Shown: one piece after another, positions 51,579 through 60,359 of the stretch
Position numbering within the stretch: the first letter of the stretch is position 1
Layout of the letters: each line of letters begins with the position of its first letter
NCBI GenBank assembly: GCA_016715985.1
Contig: JADJXD010000001.1
Location: 3,596,001-3,660,000 of the forward strand
Direction of reading: 5' to 3'
DNA from: Saprospiraceae bacterium
Lineage (GTDB): Bacteria > Bacteroidota > Bacteroidia > Chitinophagales > Saprospiraceae
Length of the DNA: 64,000 nt
Notes under the pieces: model-generated
Told to the model about the DNA's origin: nothing
The model's database searches: none
What the model saw: only the letters and a program-made list of their open reading frames with translations
Position numbers and translations under genes: made by a program

Positions 51579-52388
51579 ATGAAAGCTAAAAAGTCCTTCG
51601 GGCAGCATTTTCTGACAGACGAGGGGATTGCAAAAAAGATTGCATACAGTCTCGGGAGGACGGAAGGATACAAAAATGTACTGGAAGTGGGTCCGGGTAA
51701 AGGAGTATTGACTAAATATCTTTTGGAGCAGGATCTGAATCTCAAAGTGGTGGAAGCTGATCAGGATATGGTGCTTTATCTGAACAAACATTATCCTAAG
51801 CTTAATGATCATATTATCTTTCTGGACTTTCTGAAACTCAATATGTCTATGATATTTGACGGTGAGCCCTTTTATCTGATTGGTAATTATCCTTATAATA
51901 TATCATCCCAGATCTTGTTTAAAATGATTAATTCCAAAGAACTAGTTCCTGAAATGGTGGGAATGTTTCAGAAAGAAGTAGCTGACAGAGTGATTGCGCC
52001 TCCAGGTTCAAAGACTTATGGCGTGATTAGTGTATTGATCCAGGCTTACTACACCGGAGAGCAGATAATCAATGTGCCACCGGGTTGTTTCAGTCCTCCA
52101 CCCAAAGTAAATTCGTCTGTCATCAGAATGAAACGAAAGGAAAATTATACACTGCCTTGCGATGACAGACTTTTCAGACAGATAGTCAAAACCAGCTTTG
52201 GACAAAGACGAAAAATGCTGAGAAATACCCTAAAACCACTCTTAAGTGATGAAAGTGTATTAAATGATGTGATGTTTAATGAACGACCTGAACAATTATC
52301 TGTTGAAGACTTTGTGGCACTCACCAATATGTTGGGTAATAATATAAAAATAAAACAAGATGACATTAGAAGCAAAAATCAACAATGA
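51579..52388 (+). CDS. rsmA: 16S rRNA dimethyladenosine transferase (KsgA)
   Basis: 269 residues. KKSFGQHFLTDEGIAKKI at the start, the SAM-binding loop LEVGPGKGVLTKYL, and the catalytic GNYPYNISSQIL are diagnostic. It dimethylates two adjacent adenosines in the 3' end of 16S rRNA during small-subunit maturation. It overlaps the following YqeY gene by 29 bp. Confidence 0.96.
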   Translation: MKAKKSFGQHFLTDEGIAKKIAYSLGRTEGYKNVLEVGPGKGVLTKYLLEQDLNLKVVEADQDMVLYLNKHYPKLNDHIIFLDFLKLNMSMIFDGEPFYLIGNYPYNISSQILFKMINSKELVPEMVGMFQKEVADRVIAPPGSKTYGVISVLIQAYYTGEQIINVPPGCFSPPPKVNSSVIRMKRKENYTLPCDDRLFRQIVKTSFGQRRKMLRNTLKPLLSDESVLNDVMFNERPEQLSVEDFVALTNMLGNNIKIKQDDIRSKNQQ

Positions 52389-52806
52389 TTTGAAAGAGGC
52401 CATGAAGGCCAAAGATCAGGCAGCGCTAAGATCTATCCGATCGATCAAAGCAGCTATTTTATTGTTTAAAACAGATGGTAGCGGCGATGAACTGACAGAA
52501 GAAAGAGAGATAAAACTCCTTCAGAAGTTGGTGAAGCAGCGACAGGATTCTTTAGATATATATGACAAACAAGGAAGGGAAGATCTCGCCGTTGTCGAAA
52601 GGGAAGAAATAGCTGTCATTCAGCGATATCTGCCGGAGCAATTGTCCGAAGAAAAGTTAAAGGCACTCATTGGTGAAATCATTAAAGAGACGGGTGCTAC
52701 ATCTGTAAAAGACATGGGTAAAGTGATGGGTATTGCATCTCAGAAGCTGGCCGGTAAGTCGGATGGAAAAATGATAGCGGCAGTGGTGAAAGAACTTTTA
52801 GGATAA
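52360..52806 (+). CDS. GatB/YqeY-domain protein
   Basis: 148 residues, the standard YqeY length. LEAKINNDLKEAMKAKDQAA, ERLKLLQKLVKQR-type helices (here EIKLLQKLVKQRQDSLDIY) and VIQRYLPEQLSEEKL are typical. The domain is related to the tail of GatB, which binds tRNA in the amidotransferase complex; the free-standing protein's role is not settled. It overlaps rsmA, so expression is coupled. The start at 52360 keeps the family N-terminus. Confidence 0.9.
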   Translation: MTLEAKINNDLKEAMKAKDQAALRSIRSIKAAILLFKTDGSGDELTEEREIKLLQKLVKQRQDSLDIYDKQGREDLAVVEREEIAVIQRYLPEQLSEEKLKALIGEIIKETGATSVKDMGKVMGIASQKLAGKSDGKMIAAVVKELLG

Positions 52807-52905
52807 AAAAGAAAGCCCTGAACTTAAGTTTGGGGTTTCCATTTAAATCATTTCTTCTCTGACTGATGACTTGATTTTAAAACTAAAATAAAATCTAAAA
52901 TAGGA

Positions 52906-53490
52906 TCAAAATGCGTAAGATAGATAGAATGAAATATTTCGGTTATTAACGGTTTCATCTTCATCAACATTTTTTGCAATATTTTGCAATCCAAGATTAT
53001 AATTGATGCCAAGCCCAAGATTCTGATCTATTTTATACCCTATACCTGCCAAAATACCAAAATCCAGATCTTCAAGAGCTTCTTTAAAGTCTTCAGATTG
53101 CCCGCCTGCTTTAATTTTTGCACTTAAAAGATACTGTATATTTGGCCCTGCTTCTATAAAAAATCCCTTATCTTTAGATTCAAACGCATAAGTGAATGAC
53201 AATGGAATATCAAGATAATTGAAGTGAGCATTTCCTGATTCTCCGTCTTCTGTTATTTTGAATCCTCTCTGACTAAATAATAAACCGGGTCTGAAAGATA
53301 GTTTGGAGTTGATTCCAAAATCAGCCATCAATCCAAAATGGAAGCCTATTTTGTTTTTTGGTTCAGGTTCATCATCGAATGACAATGCAACATTTGAAAA
53401 ATTGGCACCTACTCTTGCTGAAAACTGTGAATATGACAGATTAACAAAATAAAGAAGTGCTAGAAAAGTTAATAAAATTTGCTTTTTCAT
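52906..53490 (-). CDS. Outer-membrane beta-barrel protein (PorT-like)
   Basis: 194 residues. Signal peptide (MKKQILLTFLALLYFVNLSY), then an eight-strand-type small barrel: FSARVGANFSNVALSF, KLSFRPGLLFSQRG, FNYLDIPLSFTYAF, GIGYKIDQNLGLGINYNLGL, ending YLSYAF. It is a close paralogue of the gene at 54364-54951, with the same order of strands. Likely an outer-membrane protein of the PorT/OmpW-like small-barrel group common in Bacteroidota. Confidence 0.82.
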   Translation of the reverse strand: MKKQILLTFLALLYFVNLSYSQFSARVGANFSNVALSFDDEPEPKNKIGFHFGLMADFGINSKLSFRPGLLFSQRGFKITEDGESGNAHFNYLDIPLSFTYAFESKDKGFFIEAGPNIQYLLSAKIKAGGQSEDFKEALEDLDFGILAGIGYKIDQNLGLGINYNLGLQNIAKNVDEDETVNNRNISFYLSYAF

Positions 53491-53729
53491 AAAATATTGA
53501 TTTAAAGGTTAGGAAATAATTTACAAATTTATTATTTAAATTTTGAATTGAAAAATTTAAATATGTCAGCAATCTATTTCTACCTGACATTTAGGGTTCA
53601 AATCTTTACAACGACAAATATTCTGCTGCATAGCAAAAAATGTGGGTTTAACGCCCCGGAAGCTGGCAGAAAAAGCGGATTCGATAATGATAGCAACGGT
53701 GAAATGAAAACGATCAGGATAAAAATAAG
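53491..53729. other. Intergenic region without a recognised gene
   Basis: A 73-codon plus-strand frame crosses it and the following terminator but has no protein-like features. Nothing else was recognised. Confidence 0.5.
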
Positions 53730-53759
53730 GAGACCCCGAATGTTAAACACCGGGGTCTC
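53730..53759 (-). terminator. Intrinsic terminator downstream of the beta-barrel gene
   Basis: Perfect stem GAGACCCCG / CGGGGTCTC (53730-53738, 53751-53759); on the minus strand it is followed by CTTATTTTT. It lies 64 bp past the stop of the gene at 53823. Confidence 0.8.
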
Positions 53760-53822
53760 ATATTATTGAATATTACTCATCTTATGAACAATAGATAATT
53801 GCTTTGAAGCTAATTATCAATA

Positions 53823-54314
53823 TCAGAAAGCGTAATGTGCACCTGCTGTAAATACAGCCTGTCCACCATCGATAATCACATATTTACCTTCCAGAAAAAG
53901 TGAAAATTTGTCCGAAAGGCCATGGATAACACCCGCACCTACGTTAAATCCGGTTTCTGAATCACTTGCTTTGATACCCAAAATATTTATACTTGCAGAC
54001 CAGATGCTTAATCCAGCCAATGCGTATGGTCTTGTAGTACCTTCAGAAAAGTGATAATGGCCGTCAATATCAAAAGAAGTTAATGATGCACTTGCTTCCA
54101 ATCCGGAAACAGGATCTTTTTCTGATTCAGAGCTCAATAATGAATAACCAGCAAAAATGCTGATTTTTGAATTGATGTCATAGTTTACTCTTCCTGTAAA
54201 TCCAAGTTCAGATTCCGTACCGTAAAGTACACCTGCACTAAGTCCGAATTGTCCGAATGAAAAGGTAGAAACTGCTACCATCAGAAATAAAATGTTGAAA
54301 ATCTGTTTTTTCAT
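53823..54314 (-). CDS. Small outer-membrane beta-barrel protein
   Basis: 163 residues. Signal peptide (MKKQIFNILFLMVAVSTFSF), then alternating strands (FTGRVNYDINSKISIFAGYS, GFNVGAGVIHGLSDKFSLFL) ending in AGAHYAF, the C-terminal Phe typical of barrel insertion. It shares no close identity with its two barrel neighbours but the same general size, so the three genes look like a cluster of envelope proteins on one strand. Ligand or function unknown. Confidence 0.75.
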   Translation of the reverse strand: MKKQIFNILFLMVAVSTFSFGQFGLSAGVLYGTESELGFTGRVNYDINSKISIFAGYSLLSSESEKDPVSGLEASASLTSFDIDGHYHFSEGTTRPYALAGLSIWSASINILGIKASDSETGFNVGAGVIHGLSDKFSLFLEGKYVIIDGGQAVFTAGAHYAF

Positions 54315-54363
54315 GTGATTTGGTTTAAAATTGTTAAATTAATAAGTTGTAAATATTTGAAAT

Positions 54364-54951
54364 TTAAAATGAGTAAGTCAGATAGAGTGATAGGTTTGTG
54401 TTTTTTACGGAATCAATATCATCAATTTCTTTTGCATTACTTAATAAGCCAAGATTGTAATTGAATCCAATCCCAAACCGTTCGTTTATGTTATATCCTG
54501 TACCTATGATGACGCCCAGATCAAGATTGTTTTGACCATCCTTTACATCTTCTGTTTCTCCCTCTGCAGTTGCAGTTGCACTTAACAGATATTGTATATT
54601 GGGTCCAAATTCAATAAACAGCCCATTGTCTTGAGATTTTACATGATAAGTAAATGAAAGTGGTATGTCTAAATAATTCAAATTATGAGTGACTTCGGTC
54701 TGAAATAATTCAATTTTAGATCCCCTTTGGCTGTACAGCAAACCCGGACGAAATGATAGTTTTTCAGACAATTTGGCATGGGTCATTATACCTACATGAA
54801 AACCTAACTTACTACTGAATGAGATAGAATTACCTTCTGCTGAATATTTTTCATTGGATGAATTTATACCTGCTCTGACAGAAAACTGAGAATATCCTTT
54901 ATTCAAGACAAAAGTAAAACAAAGTAATAGTATTAAGGAATGCTTTTTCAT
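54364..54951 (-). CDS. Outer-membrane beta-barrel protein (PorT-like), paralogue
   Basis: 195 residues, collinear with the protein at 52906-53490: FSVRAGINSSNEKYSA, KLSFRPGLLYSQRG, LNYLDIPLSFTYHV, GTGYNINERFGIGFNYNLGL, ending YLTYSF. Signal peptide present. The paralogues flank a third barrel gene, so duplication was followed by divergence or insertion. Likely outer-membrane. Confidence 0.82.
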   Translation of the reverse strand: MKKHSLILLLCFTFVLNKGYSQFSVRAGINSSNEKYSAEGNSISFSSKLGFHVGIMTHAKLSEKLSFRPGLLYSQRGSKIELFQTEVTHNLNYLDIPLSFTYHVKSQDNGLFIEFGPNIQYLLSATATAEGETEDVKDGQNNLDLGVIIGTGYNINERFGIGFNYNLGLLSNAKEIDDIDSVKNTNLSLYLTYSF

Positions 54952-55054
54952 GTTATAATATTTGACAGCACAAAATTATATTAATATTTTTAAAAATATA
55001 ATTTATTGTTAATATTTTAAAACAAAAGTAAAATTTTAAGAAACTTTCTTTCTT

Positions 55055-55215
55055 TCACGGGGGGGGGAAAAAAAAAAGGGGGGGGGGAGAAAAAAAAAAA
55101 AAAACCCCTTGGGGATAAAAAAAAAAAAAAAAAAAAAAAGGGAAGGGGTGTGGGTGGTGGGGGGGGGCGCCCCGGGCCGCGGGGGGGGGGGGGGGGGGAA
55201 AAAACCCAAAAAACC
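55055..55215. other. Second homopolymer-rich stretch, probably artefactual
   Basis: Runs of 7-18 G and 10-22 A in place of normal sequence. It begins after an ordinary AT-rich leader (54952-55054). Similar in style to 49175-49397. The 64-codon ORF across it is not a gene. Confidence 0.75.
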
Positions 55216-55262
55216 CTTTAGCGCAAGCTGGATAATAAAGCTAAGCTCTGTTCAAGCACTTC

Positions 55263-55844
55263 TTAAATATCCAGAATTATATCTAATTGATCAAAAGACT
55301 TAATTCCGGTTCTTTCTTCAGGTCCACCACGCAGTATTAATCCATAGACATTTAATTCTTCTGTCAATTGTCTGAATGACTCTGCCTGAAAGTTGATATC
55401 GAGATAACAATTTTTTTCGGGCAACATATTTTTTAATGCAGCTATCTCTGACTTATTCAGATTTTCAAATGAGATTTCTGATTTTATGACCGCTATATCA
55501 TCGTTGTTGTCAATATTGATTTCATTTCCCTGAAATATATAATCCCTGAATACGGGTAAGTTATAATGATCATCTGTATTTCCCATGATGCCAAAGTGCA
55601 GCCCTGAACATGGCACTGATTCTATCAAAGCCTTAATTTCTTCCTGACTTTGATAGCCAGAAAACTCCAAAATACACTGCGGACCTTCCACCCAATTCAT
55701 GATTTCTTTAATTTTTGAAGAACTACAGTAAAACTCAGATTCTTCATCACAACAAAAACCCAGATAATCGACTTCTGCAGCAGCAAAATATCTTGCGTCT
55801 GTGAGATTGGTAATGGCACTGATTTTAATCTTCGTATTCCGCAT
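55263..55844 (-). CDS. TrpF-like barrel protein lacking the catalytic cysteine
   Basis: 193 residues, close to the length of phosphoribosylanthranilate isomerase (TrpF). The N-terminus KISAITNLTDARYFAAAEVD resembles the TrpF start KICGIT, but the general-base Cys is replaced by Ser9. An Asp in CYLDINF sits where the general acid would be, and the C-terminal LILRGGPEERTGIKSFDQL keeps the phosphate-site pattern. No other trp gene is nearby. It could be a TrpF with altered chemistry or a repurposed barrel. It shares a facing promoter region with the gene at 55876. Confidence 0.65.
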   Translation of the reverse strand: MRNTKIKISAITNLTDARYFAAAEVDYLGFCCDEESEFYCSSSKIKEIMNWVEGPQCILEFSGYQSQEEIKALIESVPCSGLHFGIMGNTDDHYNLPVFRDYIFQGNEINIDNNDDIAVIKSEISFENLNKSEIAALKNMLPEKNCYLDINFQAESFRQLTEELNVYGLILRGGPEERTGIKSFDQLDIILDI

Positions 55845-55850
55845 TTGTAT

Positions 55851-55868
55851 TAATTTTGGGCAAAATTA
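55851..55868. promoter_or_regulatory. Facing -7 elements of two divergent genes
   Basis: TAATTTTG (55851-55858, plus) and TAATTTTG on the minus strand (55861-55868) face each other 2 bp apart, forming a near-palindrome. The plus element would serve the gene at 55876 and the minus one the gene ending at 55844, each with a leader of about 10 nt. Confidence 0.55.
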
Positions 55869-55875
55869 ACAAAAC

Positions 55876-56208
55876 ATGCGGGACACACACTATTTTGATC
55901 AGGTATATGATGTCACCAGAATGATTCCTGAGGGACGCATCAGTACGTATGGTGCCATTGCTGATTTTCTGGCATTGGGCTCTGCCCGGATGGTCGGATG
56001 GGCACTTAATCATTGTCATGGTACGGAAAGTAACATACCGGCACATCGGGTGGTCAACAGAAAAGGTGAATTATCGGGAAGAGGACATTTTCCCGGACCG
56101 ACAACCATGCAGGAACGACTGGAATCTGAAGGTGTAAAGGTGAGAGAAGATAGGGTAGTAGATTTCGAACGTCTTTTCTGGCATCCCAAAGAATTGGATA
56201 AACTTTAA
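55876..56208 (+). CDS. Alkyltransferase-like (ATL) DNA-binding protein
   Basis: 110 residues. The MGMT C-terminal domain is recognisable (YDVTRMIPEGRISTYGAIAD, RMVGWALNHCHG), but the acceptor motif PCHR reads PAHR, with Ala56 in place of the alkyl-accepting Cys. Such ATL proteins bind O6-alkylguanine without repairing it directly and hand the lesion to nucleotide excision repair. The first residues start close to the facing promoter, giving a very short leader. Confidence 0.88.
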   Translation: MRDTHYFDQVYDVTRMIPEGRISTYGAIADFLALGSARMVGWALNHCHGTESNIPAHRVVNRKGELSGRGHFPGPTTMQERLESEGVKVREDRVVDFERLFWHPKELDKL

Positions 56209-56282
56209 GAAATAATTTCAGACAAGAATACAATAAACTTTCAATGCTTGCTATTTTATAACAGCACAAAACATTATTTTAA

Positions 56283-56708
56283 ATGCGAATATTATTATTA
56301 CAATTTCTGTTCATCCTTTCTTCATATGTCATCGTAGTCGCTCAATCTCCAACAGGTATATGGAAAAACCTCGATGATGAAGACGGGAGAGAAAAATCAC
56401 ACATTGAGATATATGAACTAAACGGCAAACTACGGGGAAAAGTAGTTAAATTATTGCCGGCAGCGACGATTACACATTGCAAAGCCTGTAAAGGGGACCT
56501 GAAAGGAAAAAGTCTGATAGACATGGACATTTTATGGGATATGCAAAAATCTGATAAGAACTGGACCGGCGGTCAGATATTGGATCCAAAGAAAGGAAAG
56601 GTCTATAACTGCAACATCGAGCTGGATGGTCCGGATAAATTAAAAGTACGGGGATATGTAGGAATACCGACTTTCGGACGAACGCAGGTGTGGTATCGTG
56701 TAAAATAA
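56283..56708 (+). CDS. DUF2147-family exported protein
   Basis: 141 residues. Signal peptide (MRILLLQFLFILSSYVIVVA), then a lipocalin-like small barrel: GIWKNLDDEDGREKSHIEIY near the start, ITHCKACKGDLKGKSLIDMD, WTGGQILDPKKGKVYNC and VRGYVGIPTFGRTQVWYR at the end, the DUF2147 pattern. Members are exported and of unsettled function. The two Cys in CKAC are a notable pair. Confidence 0.85.
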   Translation: MRILLLQFLFILSSYVIVVAQSPTGIWKNLDDEDGREKSHIEIYELNGKLRGKVVKLLPAATITHCKACKGDLKGKSLIDMDILWDMQKSDKNWTGGQILDPKKGKVYNCNIELDGPDKLKVRGYVGIPTFGRTQVWYRVK

Positions 56709-56792
56709 ATTCATAGTTTTTACAATATACATACAACTAATGTTGTTATATTAACCTGATAAACAAAATTTAATAATACTTAAAATAATTAC

Positions 56793-57026
56793 ATGAAGCA
56801 CGCTTACACTGAAGAACAATTGATCCGGTTTATGTACAAAGAATGTGATATCTTTGAAAAACTGGAAATAGAATTTGCGATGGAAGACGACAGTACGCTG
56901 ATGAATTCCTATCAAAAATTACTGCATGGGATACAGGCTTTGCCCGGAGTGAAATTTGGTCCATCCAAAAGCACCATCAATAATATACTGAAATACAGTT
57001 TAGAAGCATCTGAAGCGCATTTCTGA
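56793..57026 (+). CDS. Small conserved-looking cytoplasmic protein, unknown
   Basis: 77 residues, acidic and helical: YTEEQLIRFMYKECDIFEKL, then a PSKSTINNILKYS tail. No signal or membrane segment. The EEQLI-Y-E-D-E pattern resembles small proteins often seen in Bacteroidota near envelope genes, but I cannot assign a function. Confidence 0.6.
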   Translation: MKHAYTEEQLIRFMYKECDIFEKLEIEFAMEDDSTLMNSYQKLLHGIQALPGVKFGPSKSTINNILKYSLEASEAHF

Positions 57027-57144
57027 GAATGGAATAACTCAAAAGCTCTTTTTAATTACAGAGTTTCTAAAAGTAATTCAGGTATGAAGCCATATACTGT
57101 ATTTTGAACGATGCCTTGGAATTGGTATTATTAATTTTAAGCTT

Positions 57145-58323
57145 ATGACCTATCAGAATATCTATCTGTTAAGTTTAATATTTCTGGCGGCTTGTGCATC
57201 ACAGGTGATTGAATCTGATGAACAAGGGTCTCCTAATCACCAAATTTTTATAACGGCTGAACTGCCGATTCCAATTGACTATAAAATTCCATGCGAAATC
57301 AGCCAAAAAGTCTCTGATACCTTTGTAAATACTACTAAAGCAACCATACAGCGACGGGGAGGATCTTCTATTGTATTTGAAAAGCATTCTTACAATTTGG
57401 AATTGGAAAAGGACTTATCTTTGGCGAATTTACCCGAGGACGATGACTGGATTTTGAATGCAAATTACATCGAGAAAACTTTTGTAAGGCATGTTTTTTC
57501 CTACGAACTTTTCAGAGACATGCATCCGGATAATATAGCACCCGAATGTCGATACACAGAAGTTTATTTAAATAGTGTTTATAGTGGTCTTTATGTTCTG
57601 ATGGAAAAATTGGATAAATCCACACTGCACATAGATGATAAAGATTCAGAATCTTTTATTTTTAAAGAACCTCCGGTATTTAATCTGCAAATCATTCAAC
57701 CTCAGGAGCCTGATAACTATTATCAACAGACTTACCCAAAACCAAAAGAATCAGATAAATCTTTTCTGATGGACAACCTGAAAAAATTTATTCTGGAATC
57801 AGATGATATGGAGTTTGACCAGTCTATCGGTGAAATTCTGAATATGCAGTCTATAGCGGATTGGCATATATTATTGCTGGTATCAAATAACAGTGATGGT
57901 ATTCTTAAAAATTTTTTCCTATACAAACAAGATGCTGCTTCTGCTATGCGGGTTTCACCCTGGGATTATGATCATTCTTTTGGTCGTGATGGCGACAATG
58001 AATTAAACCTGATCAAACCCCTGAACACAAGAAGGTCTATCTTATTCAACAGATTACTGACCCGATCGTGGTATAAAGAACTCCTGAAAAACAGATATGC
58101 GATGCATTTGGAAAATAATCTGGTTTCTCCTGCGGGTCTTAAGGCCAGATTAGAAAAACTTAAATCAATCGTCTTACCGCTTGCTGATAAAAATTTTGAA
58201 CGCTGGCCTGTAAACGCTCATTGGTATTATGATGATAATTCTTTTTTTCAGGAAATAGCCATATTTGAGCAGTACATTGACTTGAGACAACCACAATTGG
58301 AGGAATTTTTTAATAGCTTATAA
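57145..58323 (+). CDS. CotH-type kinase-fold lipoprotein
   Basis: 392 residues. The signal ends SLIFLAAC (lipobox). The CotH domain has RRGGSSIVFEKHSYNLELEK, EDDDWILNANYIEKTFVRHV, SGLYVLMEKLDKS, and VSPWDYDHSFGRDGD in place of the PWDLDGSFG motif of the first CotH protein. Unlike that one it has no T9SS domain and would be lipid-anchored. Substrate unknown. Confidence 0.82.
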   Translation: MTYQNIYLLSLIFLAACASQVIESDEQGSPNHQIFITAELPIPIDYKIPCEISQKVSDTFVNTTKATIQRRGGSSIVFEKHSYNLELEKDLSLANLPEDDDWILNANYIEKTFVRHVFSYELFRDMHPDNIAPECRYTEVYLNSVYSGLYVLMEKLDKSTLHIDDKDSESFIFKEPPVFNLQIIQPQEPDNYYQQTYPKPKESDKSFLMDNLKKFILESDDMEFDQSIGEILNMQSIADWHILLLVSNNSDGILKNFFLYKQDAASAMRVSPWDYDHSFGRDGDNELNLIKPLNTRRSILFNRLLTRSWYKELLKNRYAMHLENNLVSPAGLKARLEKLKSIVLPLADKNFERWPVNAHWYYDDNSFFQEIAIFEQYIDLRQPQLEEFFNSL

Positions 58324-58398
58324 AAAATATGTTTTTGGGCTATTGCGGGTAAATGTTACATTTTTTTAATTCCTGCTTTTTATTTTGTTATTTTGAAC

Positions 58399-58872
58399 TT
58401 ACCTGTTCATTATAATTTTTTTAATTAATGAAACCTGCCCTAGATGATAGTAACTATGTTCGATGACACCTTCAATGTTCCTTTGATAGCTTCCATATTT
58501 TTCATCAACAAATGGTTGAGTTAATAAACTTTCATCCATTTGTTCAACTTTTTCTGCAAACATTTCAGCATTGTTTATGAATTCGATTACTAAATTATTC
58601 CAATCCTTTTCTGTTTGAATTTCGGGAAGGTCAAAGCTGTATTTATCTTTAATTTCCAGATTTCCTCCATTAAATACATTGAGAATTCCTTTGACATAGT
58701 AGTTTATATGAAATGTTAGTAAAGCAATTGTATTTAAGTTCTCGACTTTCTGAATTGCCTGCACCCGGGTTATACTTAAAATCTGTTCTTTAAAATTGGT
58801 GTTTGCAATCCACTTCCCATTCAGCAATACTTCCCGGAGTCGGTTTGCAAGATCTGTTTTATTTGTTATCAT
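58399..58872 (-). CDS. DinB-family protein
   Basis: 157 residues, four-helix-bundle DinB pattern. Possible metal ligands are in LLTFHINYYV and the C-terminal IEHSYYHLGQVSLI (HxxxH). The superfamily includes thiol transferases and damage-inducible proteins; the specific reaction is unknown here. It precedes an SDR gene on the same strand by 46 bp. Confidence 0.8.
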   Translation of the reverse strand: MITNKTDLANRLREVLLNGKWIANTNFKEQILSITRVQAIQKVENLNTIALLTFHINYYVKGILNVFNGGNLEIKDKYSFDLPEIQTEKDWNNLVIEFINNAEMFAEKVEQMDESLLTQPFVDEKYGSYQRNIEGVIEHSYYHLGQVSLIKKIIMNR

Positions 58873-58918
58873 TATTTAGATTTATGTTTAATAACAGGCT
58901 ATTGTGCTTTTACTATGA

Positions 58919-59716
58919 TCAATCAGGTTTCGGGCCTTTGGAACTTATCCATCTAATCAATCCGGGAAACCATCTCTGCAACCATACAAACACTTTGCCG
59001 TGCGTCGTAAAAATATAATTTCTTTTTCGCTTCAGGATCGCCTTCACCATTACTTTTGCAGCTTTATCCGTTGGCCACATTAATTTTTCAGGACGTGGAT
59101 CTACCCGTTCCGGATGCCATACACCTTCATTATCAACCCTTGCAATCTCCGACACCACAAATCCGGGATGCAAAGTAGTACAACTCACTCCGGTACCCAT
59201 TAATTCAACCTGTAAAGTCAAACCGATAGAATGCACTGCAGCTTTTGAAGCGCCATATGCACCTACATTGGGATTGGGAAGATAAGCGCCAATACTGCCC
59301 ACTAATCCTATCCGACCGCTGTTTTTCTTCAAATATGGCAGGGCATATTTTACAGTTAAGGCAAGCCCGGTGACATTACCTTGTAATTGTCGATTCCATT
59401 CTGTTGCCGTCAATTTTTCTATGCTTCCAAAAACACCAAAACCGGCATTGGCCACCACCACATCCAAACGACCCCAGGTGGTTATGATAGTCTGAACCGC
59501 ATTTTCAATTGATTTTTCTTCCAGAATATCTAACGGAACGACCAAAGCATCTCCACCCGAGCTTTTAATCCCGGACGCAATCTCATCCAAAAGTTCTTTA
59601 CGCCTGGCAGAAAGTGCAACTTTATATCCTAATCCCGCCCATTCAATAGCCATTGCTTTGCCAATGCCGGAAGAAGCACCCGTTATCCAGACTACCTTTT
59701 CTTTTGTATTTGTCAT
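58919..59716 (-). CDS. Short-chain dehydrogenase/reductase
   Basis: 265 residues, Rossmann fold: cofactor loop TGASSGIGKAMA, NAGFG, catalytic Ser before YGASKAA (YxxxK), and LHPGFVVSEIARV. The C-terminal part is extended with several hydrophobic residues (YIFTTHGKVFVWLQRWFP). Oxidoreductase of unknown substrate. NADPH preference is suggested by ARRKE after the first beta strands but not proven. Confidence 0.88.
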   Translation of the reverse strand: MTNTKEKVVWITGASSGIGKAMAIEWAGLGYKVALSARRKELLDEIASGIKSSGGDALVVPLDILEEKSIENAVQTIITTWGRLDVVVANAGFGVFGSIEKLTATEWNRQLQGNVTGLALTVKYALPYLKKNSGRIGLVGSIGAYLPNPNVGAYGASKAAVHSIGLTLQVELMGTGVSCTTLHPGFVVSEIARVDNEGVWHPERVDPRPEKLMWPTDKAAKVMVKAILKRKRNYIFTTHGKVFVWLQRWFPGLIRWISSKGPKPD

Positions 59717-59882
59717 TTCAGGTATTATTGATTTAGAAATGTGGCTTTGAAGTAATTACCAATCACTCTGTCAGGACAAATTTATCAAATTGTTTTCAAA
59801 TTCTTTTTATCGTAACCTGTTTTCTTTTTTCTGGGCAACAGATTTTCAGTATATAATTGGGGGTATTTAGCTTTTAAAGCAC

Positions 59883-60329
59883 TTATATGGCGGAAATGGT
59901 TAGTTCCTGTGTACCATTTTTCCATATTTTATTTCCAAGTTCAGCTAAACGTTGTTTGTCTCTTTCTATAACTTTTGCAAAAATATTACAGGCATCCAAA
60001 CCTTTTCCTTCTCCCTAATATATTCCAAAACAGTTTGCAGTTTTTGTTCTTACAGGTTTTGATGGGCCAAAAACCACTTCACCCGGTTCGGTAAAGACAG
60101 ATGCGTTCTCCTGAATGATGTCAAGAGCAGGAACATTGTCTGTCCAAATTTCCTGTCCGGAAACCCTTGCATGGTGAAATGTTCTGGTAAATGGCAAAAT
60201 ATTCAGAAATGCCATTGAAGTCACGGGAGCTGTGTCTAAATATACTTCAAATTTTATTTCCTGGTTGTCTTGAGTCGTTATTTTGAATCCTGTCATTAAA
60301 TTTGTAATTTGAAAGTTAATTTGAATCAT
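59883..60329 (-). pseudogene. DUF3830-like (cyclophilin-fold) protein interrupted by an in-frame TAG
   Basis: The first part (104 codons, or 93 from the internal Met at 60296) ends KTANCFGIY at a TAG (60015-60017). The same frame then continues without another stop to 59883 as GEGKGLDACNIFAKVIERDK and ends ELTISAI. Together they give a collinear DUF3830-type protein of about 148 residues. One nonsense base, real or erroneous, separates the halves. Readthrough is possible but unsupported. Confidence 0.68.
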
Positions 60330-60359
60330 CTTTATGATTACTTACAATAAGCCAAATTT

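Noticed and set aside
55109..55303. 64-codon ORF starting in poly-A and poly-G
   Set aside because: Low-complexity Lys/Gly translation of an anomalous stretch.
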